Shown here in pieces: positions 41,147 to 49,112 of a stretch of 49,847 nucleotides of DNA (positions are counted from its first letter, which is position 1; each line of letters opens with the position of its first letter). Position numbers and translations under genes: made by a program. Source of the stretch: CAZIWX01 sp964543125 (lineage in GTDB: Bacteria > Fidelibacterota > UBA8477); the NCBI GenBank assembly GCA_964543125.1, contig CAZIWX010000006.1, forward strand, positions 1 through 49,847, given 5' to 3'. The notes under the pieces were generated by a model. It searched no databases and was not told the DNA's origin. It was given only the letters and a program-made list of their open reading frames with translations.

Positions 41147-42919
41147 TCAGTCGTTCATGAAATATTCACCGGCTTCATATAGGGTTTGCACCACCTGCTT
41201 TTTAGCGGTAATAATATCCGGGTAATAGCCAATCTCGTGTACGTGCTCATAGAGTTTTTTCTCGGCTGTCTCACGTTCCGCCTGACTCAGAGTGTGACTC
41301 CAAACCAGTCGGGCAAGATGCCGGATCTCTTCAAACCGTTGCGTTATTGAAATCCGCGCCAGTGCATTGGAGACTTTGCGTTTGGTGAAATTGTCCGGCA
41401 GTTGAATCTGGCGCCGTAACACGCCCTGAAGTGTCATAAAGGCGATGACCATATCAGCGATGGGCTCCATAACCCACTGACGGTTTTTAAAATCCTGTCC
41501 ATACTTTAAAATACAGGCGTCGAAGGCGTGCAGAACGAGTGCCCGACCCAGTTCGGCAATTTTGAACTCATTTGCAAAACTCCCTGCCTGACTCAGGTCA
41601 AGTTTCGGAAGCCAATTTTCCCGAACCCGTTCCACTTCATCCCGGATGGGTAGTGATTCCATCAGGGCATTTTTCAGAACCGTTCCGGCAATGATGAGTC
41701 GATTGATTTCATTCGTGCCCTCAAAAATGCGATTAATACGCTCATCACGATAAATTTTAGCCAGGGGATACTCTTCGGAATAACCGTACCCGCCCAGTAT
41801 TTGCAGGCCATCATCAACGTTGCGCCAAAGCGTCTCCGAGCAGAGTACTTTGCTGGCGGAAGTTTCAATCGCATGATCTTCAATGGCTTTTTGGAGGTGT
41901 TCGTAATACCCGGCTTCAGCAGGGGCTTGGTCACCGATAGCTTCATCCATGCTACCCGCCGTATGATAGACAACCGTATCCCCTTCATAGGTGCGGACCA
42001 GCATGTCTGCGAACTTACGCTGGAGCATGCCGAAATTGGCGATAGGCTGGCCGAATTGACGGCGTTCCTGAGCATATTGGAGCGCCGTTTTAATGACTGC
42101 TTTAGCTCCACCCAGGGTTACGGCTCCCAGTTTATACCGGCCCACATACAGTACATTGAATGCAATGGCTGCCCCTTTGCCCACATCACCCAGAATATTC
42201 TCCACCGGCACCTGACAGTTTTCCAGGATGTAAGTGCTGGTGGATGAGCCTTTGATACCCAGTTTTTTTTCTTCGGGTCCACGCTTCCAGCCGGTACAGT
42301 TTCGATCCAGAATGAAGGCGGTGAACTTGTTGCCATCGACCTTGGCGAACACGACGCCCACATCGGCCCAGCTTCCATTGGTGATGAATTGCTTCACGCC
42401 ATTGAGTACATAATGAGTTTTGGCTCCGTTCAAAACCGCGGTGGTTTTTACCGCGAGAGCGTCGGATCCCGATCCGGGTTCGGTGAGGGCATAGGATCCA
42501 AGCCATTCACCGGATACCAGACGGGGCAGGTATTTTTCCTTTTGTTCGGATGTCCCGTACCAAAGAATCGGTAACATGGCGATACCGGTTTGATCGGAAA
42601 AGGTGACCACAATGGAAGAGTTTTTCCCATAAGTCAATGCTTCTCCAACCAGTGACGCCGTCGCTTTATCCATTTCAAGTCCGCCAAAAGCTTCCGGGAT
42701 ATCAACCCCCAACATCCCCAACTCGCCCATCTTGCCAATTAGTTTCCGGGATAAATCCTGGTCCAGTTTATCGATTTCATCCGTGATGGGTGCAAGCGTG
42801 GATTCGGCGAAATCCTTCACCATACTGAAAAACTCGCGTTGGTCGTCGGAAAAATTTTCTCGAGTGAAAATCTGGTCGTCCGTAATGGGTGTGACTAAAA
42901 ATTTTCCACCTTTGTGCAT
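41147..42919 (-). CDS. fadE: Acyl-CoA dehydrogenase, long form
   Basis: A 590-residue FAD-dependent enzyme that oxidises acyl-CoA to trans-2-enoyl-CoA. It has the usual N-terminal helical domain, the beta domain with GSYALTEPGSGSDALAVKTTA, and the C-terminal helical domain with QYAQERRQFGQPIA, LQILGGYGYSEEYPLAKIYRDERINRIFEGTNEINR, and the catalytic Glu in FEGTNE. A C-terminal extension beyond about 430 makes it longer than small acyl-CoA dehydrogenases, like FadE of Bacillus or VLCAD. The stop is at 41147-41149. It is the first structural gene after the TetR regulator. Confidence 0.95.
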   Translation of the reverse strand: MHKGGKFLVTPITDDQIFTRENFSDDQREFFSMVKDFAESTLAPITDEIDKLDQDLSRKLIGKMGELGMLGVDIPEAFGGLEMDKATASLVGEALTYGKNSSIVVTFSDQTGIAMLPILWYGTSEQKEKYLPRLVSGEWLGSYALTEPGSGSDALAVKTTAVLNGAKTHYVLNGVKQFITNGSWADVGVVFAKVDGNKFTAFILDRNCTGWKRGPEEKKLGIKGSSTSTYILENCQVPVENILGDVGKGAAIAFNVLYVGRYKLGAVTLGGAKAVIKTALQYAQERRQFGQPIANFGMLQRKFADMLVRTYEGDTVVYHTAGSMDEAIGDQAPAEAGYYEHLQKAIEDHAIETSASKVLCSETLWRNVDDGLQILGGYGYSEEYPLAKIYRDERINRIFEGTNEINRLIIAGTVLKNALMESLPIRDEVERVRENWLPKLDLSQAGSFANEFKIAELGRALVLHAFDACILKYGQDFKNRQWVMEPIADMVIAFMTLQGVLRRQIQLPDNFTKRKVSNALARISITQRFEEIRHLARLVWSHTLSQAERETAEKKLYEHVHEIGYYPDIITAKKQVVQTLYEAGEYFMND

Positions 42920-42947
42920 TTCATTCCCCTTTAAATTCTACACGAAT

Positions 42948-43604
42948 TCAATTTTTGCTAACTCCGGGCACTGAGGTTTCAATAGAAACCACCCGGAGTT
43001 TACTATTACCCTCGATTTGCAGGCCTTTGATTATGGAATCAAGACTGGTGGAAACGTAATCATCCACGGTAAAATCAGCCGGTTGGATCATGACAAACCA
43101 GATCATCCCCTGGAGGACCGTCAAAAGCGACATAGCCACGGCCATGGGGTTATTTGTCTTGAATTCACCCTCCTTGATGCCATACCGGATTACCGCTTCA
43201 AATTCACCAATAATTCGTTGATATAAGGTCTGAGCTAATGCCCGGACGTCTTTATCCCGATTGGCCATCGACCAGAATTCCAATTCCGCCAGATACCAGT
43301 TTTTATTGATATAGAATGTTTTAACGGTGAATCGCCCGATATCCCGAAGAATCTTAGAAGCAGATTTTCCGGAATGATAACCGGGTGAAAGCAGCGGTGC
43401 AAACTGGTCCATCCAGTGCTCGATCAACGCCATGAACAATTCGTGTTTGCTTTTGAAGTGCCAGTAAATCGCGCCCTTACTCAGTCCGCTGGCTTTCACG
43501 ATATCATCCATGCGAGTCGCGTTGTAACCTTTTTTCACAAAGATTTCCAGCGCGGCTTCCAGGATCTCTTTTTGACGGAATTCCCTGGATTTTTTTTCAG
43601 TCAT
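42948..43604 (-). CDS. TetR/AcrR family regulator of the fad operon
   Basis: A 218-residue repressor. The N-terminal DNA-binding domain has REFRQKEILEAALEIFVKKGYNATRMDDIVKASGLSKGAIYWHFKSKHELFMALI, with the helix-turn-helix in the VKASGLSKGAIYWHF stretch. The C-terminal domain is variable and probably binds acyl-CoA, as in FadR-type TetR repressors of Bacillus and Thermus (inferred). It is the first gene of the operon, 28 nt before fadE. A palindrome upstream of its start suggests autoregulation of the whole operon. ATG at 43604 is preferred because the family begins at this point. Confidence 0.92.
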   Translation of the reverse strand: MTEKKSREFRQKEILEAALEIFVKKGYNATRMDDIVKASGLSKGAIYWHFKSKHELFMALIEHWMDQFAPLLSPGYHSGKSASKILRDIGRFTVKTFYINKNWYLAELEFWSMANRDKDVRALAQTLYQRIIGEFEAVIRYGIKEGEFKTNNPMAVAMSLLTVLQGMIWFVMIQPADFTVDDYVSTSLDSIIKGLQIEGNSKLRVVSIETSVPGVSKN

Positions 43605-43636
43605 AATTGTCCAAGTCCCAATTGCCAAATTCTCAT

Positions 43637-43654
43637 ACTGACCGGCCAGTCAGT
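43637..43654 (-). promoter_or_regulatory. Palindromic TetR-type operator
   Basis: ACTGACCGGCCAGTCAGT is an 18-bp near-perfect palindrome with one mismatched pair. It lies 33 nt upstream of the TetR start. TetR-type fatty-acid regulators commonly bind TGAC-rich palindromes like this. It is the only copy I saw. Confidence 0.75.
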
Positions 43655-43888
43655 TTAATTTATGGAAGCGTTTAGGAATAGCAATAGAAATCAGAAAGAT
43701 CTTATAAAATCGAAACCACTGATTAAAGAACTAAGATCAGGAAAAGCCCCAAATTTTCCACGAAAATCTTTTAAGAGGATCTGCGATTTGGTTTCCTTTC
43801 TAAAAAACTTCCGTGACCTTGTCTTTGCAGGGGAAGAGGGTAAAAAAAACCAGCCTCATACCGAAGTGTCCGGGCAGGACCTGAACGG

Positions 43889-43918
43889 AAACCAGGTTGG
43901 CTTCGCGAAACCTGGTTT
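43889..43918. repeat. Perfect 10-bp inverted repeat with A8 tail
   Basis: AAACCAGGTT (43889-43898) and AACCTGGTTT (43909-43918) flank a 10-nt loop, and TAAAAAAAA follows on the plus strand. On neither strand is the stem followed by a U-tract, so it is not a normal intrinsic terminator. It lies 68 nt past the end of the S1/P1 gene at 43986, in the 381-bp spacer before the TetR gene; apart from the operator I see nothing else there. Confidence 0.6.
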
Positions 43919-43985
43919 AAAAAAAATCACTGCTCTTCAGTAGTCTTTGCGTCGCGTATTAAATATTTTTTCAGGTTTGGCAGGG

Positions 43986-45101
43986 CTATTTCAGATACGT
44001 CATCTTGATGACGCGTGAAATCCCCTCCGCCGTGAGTCGTGTAAAATAGATACCGGTGGTAACCGGTTTCGTCGCTTGATCGTGGCCATCCCACATTAAG
44101 GTATGTTCCCCAATTGTTTGATCACCAACGTCGAACCGGCATACGGTACGCCCCATAATATCGGTAATGATAAGCTGAACCGGCCCCGCCTGTGACAGGC
44201 TGTAGGCAATCGTTGTTGTGGGATTAAATGGATTGGGATAATTCTGTTCCAAAATAAATCCCGCCGGCTGACTTTCTTCAGCAACATTCACACCCGGTGG
44301 ATAAGGACTCCCGGCGTCGACCCAGGCACTATACCAGATACTTGCTAAATCAAGAATTGAGCGATTAAGGGCATCGGTTGTAATGGAATCAAGTTGACTC
44401 CACAGGATGTTATAGTAAGTACTCCCATAACTTGCGTCCTGCGCCCGGCCAGCATTGTCCGCGGCCATGATCAGGTCCACATAAGGGTACACTTCGCCGA
44501 TATACTGAAAAACCGTATCAATGATGCTGTCCAAATATCTGGCGCTCCCGGCCGGTAGAGGCAGATCGTCCAGATGAGCATTAGTCATGGTGGTTTCGTA
44601 GCGGGAATGAATGCCGCTATTTCCGGTCATTTGGCCATTGTAATTTTGTGTCAGGTGCAGGGGTTGGTGGGAGTCGGCCACATAATGCCCCAGATCTGCC
44701 ACCGCCTGCCAAGCAATATCCCATTGACCGGCGGCCATCAATGATTTCAGGCTGTCCACTTCATACGTGATCGCCCAGGGAACAATGCCGTTATTGGTGA
44801 TAGTTGACCAGCTATACATCGTGGTTAGCGTATTGAGATCGGTAGGGAGTGTATGACTAAAAAACTCGGGGTAATAATCAATATCAATATAATGCCAGTA
44901 CCCGGGACGATTACTGCTCTGGTCCGGGTCGACCGCATGTTCGCGGATAAAATCTTTATGGTCCTGGAAAAATTGCATTTCCGGCGGGAGATAATCGACG
45001 GCGTGCTCATTGATATACCGGTGAGCGCCCCAACCCCACTGAATATCCGCGGCCCGGAGTAGAAATGGTATTAAGATCAAAACGAAGAGGTGTTTGAGCA
45101 T
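43986..45101 (-). CDS. Secreted S1/P1 nuclease / zinc phospholipase C family protein, copy 2
   Basis: A 371-residue paralogue of the gene at 36314-37438, on the opposite strand. The signal peptide LFVLILIPFLLRAADIQ ends just before WGWGAHRYIN. All zinc ligands are present: VDPDQ, YWHYIDID, DLGHYVADSHQPLH and GIHSRYE. The C-terminus differs from copy 1. It has a regular type IX sorting domain beginning EQNYPNPFNPTTTIAYSL and ending GIYFTRLTAEGISRVIKMTYLK. The enzyme would hydrolyse nucleic acids or phospholipids at the cell surface. An 18-nt palindrome lies about 50 nt before its start. Confidence 0.92.
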   Translation of the reverse strand: MLKHLFVLILIPFLLRAADIQWGWGAHRYINEHAVDYLPPEMQFFQDHKDFIREHAVDPDQSSNRPGYWHYIDIDYYPEFFSHTLPTDLNTLTTMYSWSTITNNGIVPWAITYEVDSLKSLMAAGQWDIAWQAVADLGHYVADSHQPLHLTQNYNGQMTGNSGIHSRYETTMTNAHLDDLPLPAGSARYLDSIIDTVFQYIGEVYPYVDLIMAADNAGRAQDASYGSTYYNILWSQLDSITTDALNRSILDLASIWYSAWVDAGSPYPPGVNVAEESQPAGFILEQNYPNPFNPTTTIAYSLSQAGPVQLIITDIMGRTVCRFDVGDQTIGEHTLMWDGHDQATKPVTTGIYFTRLTAEGISRVIKMTYLK

Positions 45102-45675
45102 TGGACCTGAACTTCCATTTTTTAATCAATTCAGTATTCACCCAGCTTCCCAGTGGTTTAATAACCACTCGATTCAGTTAGCGCATTTAAGCCGGGGGTG
45201 AAATAAACATCGATAATTAAAAAAATCCGCATGAATAATTCTTACAAAATGAGATCGGATCATGAATATGGACACTAATACGAACAGGCTTTCCATTGGA
45301 GTGTGAGGTAGTGAAAAACGATACTTTTGGCGGAATGTTGAGCAGAAAAAATCACCCCTGACTGCGTTGTCCCGGCGTGGTCAAGCAGTTGGAAGTTAGT
45401 GAGCGTTTTCCGTTCATTTGCCCGGGAAAATTGCCGGCCTTAAAAACGCTAAAGTGATGCTCAATGGAAGCGTCCGGTAATTAAACCCTGGAAGTTGTAA
45501 TTGACCGTGTTCTTCCCGGGTGGATTTTGCCGGATTGCTAGGGACCGGTATCATGCCCCGTCCCGCGGCCTTTCCGTAACAGGATGTTCCCGAGGTAACT
45601 TGCGGTGCTGGATTAATTTTCTTTACCGGGGCTTATATTTTCACTACTTTTCCCCCACTAAATTGGCCACACTGC
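45102..45675. other. 574-bp intergenic region with a small palindrome
   Basis: I see no gene or known RNA here. The one clear element is AGTGGTT-TAAT-AACCACT at 45152-45169, a perfect 7-bp hairpin and possible operator about 50 nt upstream of the S1/P1 gene. The rest is low in coding signal on both strands, with frequent stops. Confidence 0.5.
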
Positions 45676-46056
45676 ATGACGCGTCACCTTGAAATACCAA
45701 CCTACCATCGGACCGTGGCATATCTGCGCTGGCTCCGCATGAATACCCACTGGTGGCGCTATTTCAATGCTTCTTCCGGGAATTGGTTGAAATACGAGCG
45801 CATGCGGAAAATACTTCTGTCCGATTCCCGCTGGTATCGAACCCTGCCCGCCAATTTTCATTACGATGTGAGTCTGGATGAATTTTATAAATTTCTGGAG
45901 CAGGTTCTCAGAGAATTCCAGATTCCGCTGGCGGCGTTGACTGATTTCAAGGTTTTTGCCTCCGAGCACCACGATTCACATCTTCGCCAGCGGCTAAAAC
46001 AGCGCAAATCCTTCTCTAAACCCCATACCCGGAGTGCTTTAATTCTAAGAATTTAG
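45676..46056 (+). CDS. Small hypothetical protein
   Basis: A 126-residue open frame that I do not recognise. It has aromatic- and Arg-rich helices (AYLRWLRMNTHWWRYF, YERMRKILLSDSRWYR) and a more acidic segment (VSLDEFYKFLEQVLREF), then a basic tail. No signal peptide or TM is visible. There is no convincing ribosome binding site. It ends 48 nt before the alpha-oxoamine synthase gene, so it could share its transcript. Composition looks protein-like, but coding is not certain. Confidence 0.5.
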   Translation: MTRHLEIPTYHRTVAYLRWLRMNTHWWRYFNASSGNWLKYERMRKILLSDSRWYRTLPANFHYDVSLDEFYKFLEQVLREFQIPLAALTDFKVFASEHHDSHLRQRLKQRKSFSKPHTRSALILRI

Positions 46057-46103
46057 CGTCTTTCCTCATCTCCGTATTTTCATAATCGCCATAGGAGGAA
46101 ATC

Positions 46104-47372
46104 ATGTTCTTAGAATTTAAAGATGTCGTAAAACAAAAAGTCATTGCATCAACCAAGCGCCACTTTGGCCGCTACCCGGATGTATTTACCAAGATGTACG
46201 ACTTCACGCGGGCGAATACCGCCCGGGCATTAGGGTATTATCCCTATTTTTTGCCCATTGAAAATACTGATGCAACTGTGGTAACCCTGCATGGCAAACC
46301 GGTGATTATGTTGGGATCTAACAACTATCTGGGATTGACCAATCATCCCAAGGTACTTGAAGCCGGGGTCAAAGCGCTGCGCCAGTACGGTTCGGGATTA
46401 ACCGGCAGCCGATTATTAAACGGCAACACCGTTTTGCATGAAGAGTTGGAGCGAAAAATTGCCGCGTTTGTAAACAAGGAATCCGCCTTGGTTTTTTCTA
46501 CCGGTTTTGGCGTGAATCTCGGCGTGATCGCAGCGGTAGTGAAACCGGGCGACGTGCTGTTCACCGATGAATTGAACCATGCTTCCATTGTGGACGGCGC
46601 TAAATTTAGCCGGGCCGGCGTGGTCAAATTCAGACACAATGACATGACTGATCTTGAAAAATGTTTGTCCGGGGCTGATCCCGAAAAGGGGAAATTGATT
46701 GTAGCTGACGGGATTTTCAGCATGGAGGGAGACATCATCAACCTGCCGGTCGTCACTCGGCTGGCTCGTCAGTTCGGCGCCCGGGTGATGGTGGATGACG
46801 CCCATTCTCTTGGTGTCCTGGGACCCAGAGGTAACGGTACCGCGGCTCATTTTAATTGTACTGCTGAAACCGACTTGATCATGGGAACCTTCAGCAAATC
46901 GCTGGCTGGATTGGGTGGTTTTATCGCCAGTGAAGCAGTAGTAATTGATTATCTGAAACACCACACTCGCACCATGATTTTTTCAGCCGCTCTACCACCG
47001 GTCAATGTGGCGTCCGTTATGCAGGCACTGCAAATTATTGAGGATGAGCCTGAGCGACGGGAACAGTTATGGGAAAATTGCAACTATATGAACCACGAAT
47101 TACAGCGCATGGGATTTGATACCGGCTCCAGCTCGAGCCCCATCATTCCCGTAATCATTGGCGAAGATATGAAGACTTTCACAGTTTGGCGAGAATTACT
47201 GGAAGCGGGCGTGTATACTAATCCGATCATCCCCCCGGCCGTTCCCAAGCGTCGTTCATTACTTCGGACCAGCTATATGGCTACCCATACCCGGGAACAA
47301 TTGGATTTCTGTCTGGAACAGTTCCGGCGAATCGGGCGCAAACATAAGTTGCTCAAAGCTGAGCGCCGGTAG
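46104..47372 (+). CDS. Alpha-oxoamine synthase, serine palmitoyltransferase-like
   Basis: A 422-residue PLP enzyme of the KBL/BioF/SPT family that condenses an amino acid with an acyl-CoA. The N-terminal GYYPYFLPIENTDATVVTLHGKPVIMLGSNNYLGL resembles Bacteroidetes serine palmitoyltransferase (YPYFRPIES...). Also present are GSRLLNGNTVLHEELE, DELNHASIVDGAKFSR, DDAHSLGVLGPRGNG and the PLP Lys in GTFSKSLAGLGGF. The SPT reaction makes 3-ketodihydrosphingosine, the first step to sphingolipids, known in many FCB bacteria. BioF or glycine acetyltransferase activity cannot be excluded. The start has AGGAGGAAATC upstream. Confidence 0.85.
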   Translation: MFLEFKDVVKQKVIASTKRHFGRYPDVFTKMYDFTRANTARALGYYPYFLPIENTDATVVTLHGKPVIMLGSNNYLGLTNHPKVLEAGVKALRQYGSGLTGSRLLNGNTVLHEELERKIAAFVNKESALVFSTGFGVNLGVIAAVVKPGDVLFTDELNHASIVDGAKFSRAGVVKFRHNDMTDLEKCLSGADPEKGKLIVADGIFSMEGDIINLPVVTRLARQFGARVMVDDAHSLGVLGPRGNGTAAHFNCTAETDLIMGTFSKSLAGLGGFIASEAVVIDYLKHHTRTMIFSAALPPVNVASVMQALQIIEDEPERREQLWENCNYMNHELQRMGFDTGSSSSPIIPVIIGEDMKTFTVWRELLEAGVYTNPIIPPAVPKRRSLLRTSYMATHTREQLDFCLEQFRRIGRKHKLLKAERR

Positions 47373-47454
47373 CTTTAGGCGCCAATGTCCATCCGAAACG
47401 GTGATGAATAAGTTGAATGAGAATTCATGAGGCGCGATTACCTTATAAGTCGCG

Positions 47455-48381
47455 ATGTTGAAAGCAGCAACAATTGATATCGGCTCTAATTCCGTCAAAT
47501 ATCTTCTGGTTGAGCAAACCCGTGAATTCATCAGGCCGATCCGGGAAAGGGTAGCGATCACCCGTCTCTCCGCCAGCCTGAATCGAACAGGAATATTATC
47601 CGCCGCGGCGATCTACCGCACGGTCGGCGTCATCGAATCCATGCTGGCAGAATTGGAGCAACTCGGCGCCGGGAAAGTGTTTCTGATTGGTACCATGGCA
47701 TTGCGCAGCGCCACTAATAGCAGTTTGATGGTGGAGCAGGTACGTCGCCGGACCGGTTTGACGATTCAGATTTTGAGCGGTGCCGCGGAAGCTGAACTGG
47801 GGCATTTGGCGGTAGCTAATTCACTTGCCCTGGGAGAAAGGTCTTACTGCATCTATGATATCGGTGGTGGAAGTACGGAATTCATTATTGGACAAGACGA
47901 AAAAATTGACCGGGTCTTAAGTTTGCAGGTTGGTGTGGTACGGTTCACGGAACAATATTTAAGCATGTCCCACCCGGGAGCTGAGGAGGTAACAGCGTGT
48001 CGCCGGCAGATTGAGTCCGACCTGCAAACACTCAAGGACCTGCGAGTTGATCAATTGATCGGCCTGGGGGGTACTGCTACAAGTTTGGCGGCGGTTCACC
48101 GGCAAATCCAGCCCTATGACCCGCAAGTTATCCATGGATCCGTTTTGACTCGCCTGGATCTGGATAAATTGTCAGGACTATTTCTATGCAGATCGTTACC
48201 GGAACGACAAAAAATTGTGGGCTTGCAACCCCAGCGCGCGGATGTGATTATTGCCGGGCTGCTAATTGTGCAGGTGATTATGACTTATCTTCATCAGGAA
48301 CAGCTCAGGGTGAGCGATGCCGGCCTGCGCTTGGGATATTTATGCCGAAGATTAAATCAGAATAAGGTTGTGTATGCCTGA
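47455..48381 (+). CDS. Exopolyphosphatase / pppGpp phosphohydrolase family
   Basis: A 308-residue Ppx/GppA-family enzyme with an ASKHA fold. AATIDIGSNSVKYLLVE is the first phosphate loop. IYDIGGGSTEFIIG is the second and IGLGGTATSLAA the third. Residues VGVVRFTEQYL are typical of the Ppx family, and QRADVIIAGLLIV lies near the end. It removes terminal phosphate from polyphosphate or pppGpp. It shares direction with the DUF47 and PiT genes that follow, which supports a phosphate-homeostasis role. The lengths match short (domain I-II) Ppx. Confidence 0.95.
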   Translation: MLKAATIDIGSNSVKYLLVEQTREFIRPIRERVAITRLSASLNRTGILSAAAIYRTVGVIESMLAELEQLGAGKVFLIGTMALRSATNSSLMVEQVRRRTGLTIQILSGAAEAELGHLAVANSLALGERSYCIYDIGGGSTEFIIGQDEKIDRVLSLQVGVVRFTEQYLSMSHPGAEEVTACRRQIESDLQTLKDLRVDQLIGLGGTATSLAAVHRQIQPYDPQVIHGSVLTRLDLDKLSGLFLCRSLPERQKIVGLQPQRADVIIAGLLIVQVIMTYLHQEQLRVSDAGLRLGYLCRRLNQNKVVYA

Positions 48382-48428
48382 GCAGAAATACCTTGGAATA
48401 ACGAAGGTGTTAGGAAGGATTGGATCAC

Positions 48429-49073
48429 ATGCTATCGCTATTTAAAAAAACCAAGATGCTGGAAAATAAAATGGACGCGTTTCTGGATCATACCAGCGAA
48501 TCCGGGATGCTCTTTTATGAAGCGGTAAAAAATTATTTTCACGGAACCAATGCGGAGTTTGAAGCCTGTGTGGAAAAAGTGAATGCCCTGGAGCACTCGG
48601 CGGATACACTGCGGCGTGAAATTGAAAACCAACTCTATACTAAAACCCTGATCCCGGAATCACGGGGTGATGTTTTGGCTTTATTGGAAAACACGGACAA
48701 CGTAATCAATCAGATCAAGGGGACCGTGGCCGATTTTGAGATCGAACGGCCGGAGATTCCCCGGGAATTTGCCGAAGCCATGCTCAAACTGGCTGGTTTT
48801 TCAGGACAAGCGGTGGATAAAATGGTGAAATCCATCCGGGCTTTTATCCGCAATCCCCAAGGTGTTAAAGATTGGTTGCACAAAGTCTATTTTTATGAAA
48901 AAGAAGCTGATGCAACGGCTGAAAATTTAAAGCGGGAGATTTTTCAATCGGATATACAATTATCCCTGAAAAATCATATCAGATATTTTTTACGCCAGAT
49001 CGATTCCGTTGCGGATCGCGCGGAAGATGTAGCGGATCGGTTGGCAATCTACACTATCAAACGCAGTATCTGA
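48429..49073 (+). CDS. DUF47 (PhoU-like) family protein
   Basis: A 214-residue soluble all-helical protein of the DUF47/TIGR00153 type. The opening LSLFKKTKMLENKMDAFLDHTSESGMLFYEAVKNYF, the CVEKVNALEHSADTLRREIENQL helix with the EHxAD motif, and DNVINQIKGTVADFEIE are recognisable. YFLRQIDSVADRAEDVADRLAI near the end is the second metal-binding-type helix. DUF47 proteins are typically encoded upstream of PiT transporters and help control phosphate uptake. The ATG at 48429 has AAGGATTGG upstream. It lies 40 nt before the PiT gene. Confidence 0.92.
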   Translation: MLSLFKKTKMLENKMDAFLDHTSESGMLFYEAVKNYFHGTNAEFEACVEKVNALEHSADTLRREIENQLYTKTLIPESRGDVLALLENTDNVINQIKGTVADFEIERPEIPREFAEAMLKLAGFSGQAVDKMVKSIRAFIRNPQGVKDWLHKVYFYEKEADATAENLKREIFQSDIQLSLKNHIRYFLRQIDSVADRAEDVADRLAIYTIKRSI

Positions 49074-49112
49074 GCAGCGGACTCGAATGGAATAGAATAG
49101 AATTGTAAATCA

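Noticed and set aside
41141..41154. TGACTGACT-like repeat after fadE resembling half of the TetR operator
   Set aside because: It includes the fadE stop codon and lacks dyad symmetry; probably coincidence.
43662..43943. 93-residue plus-strand reading frame next to the TetR operator
   Set aside because: Lys-rich, no known motif, overlaps the 43889 hairpin, and has no ribosome binding site; likely chance.
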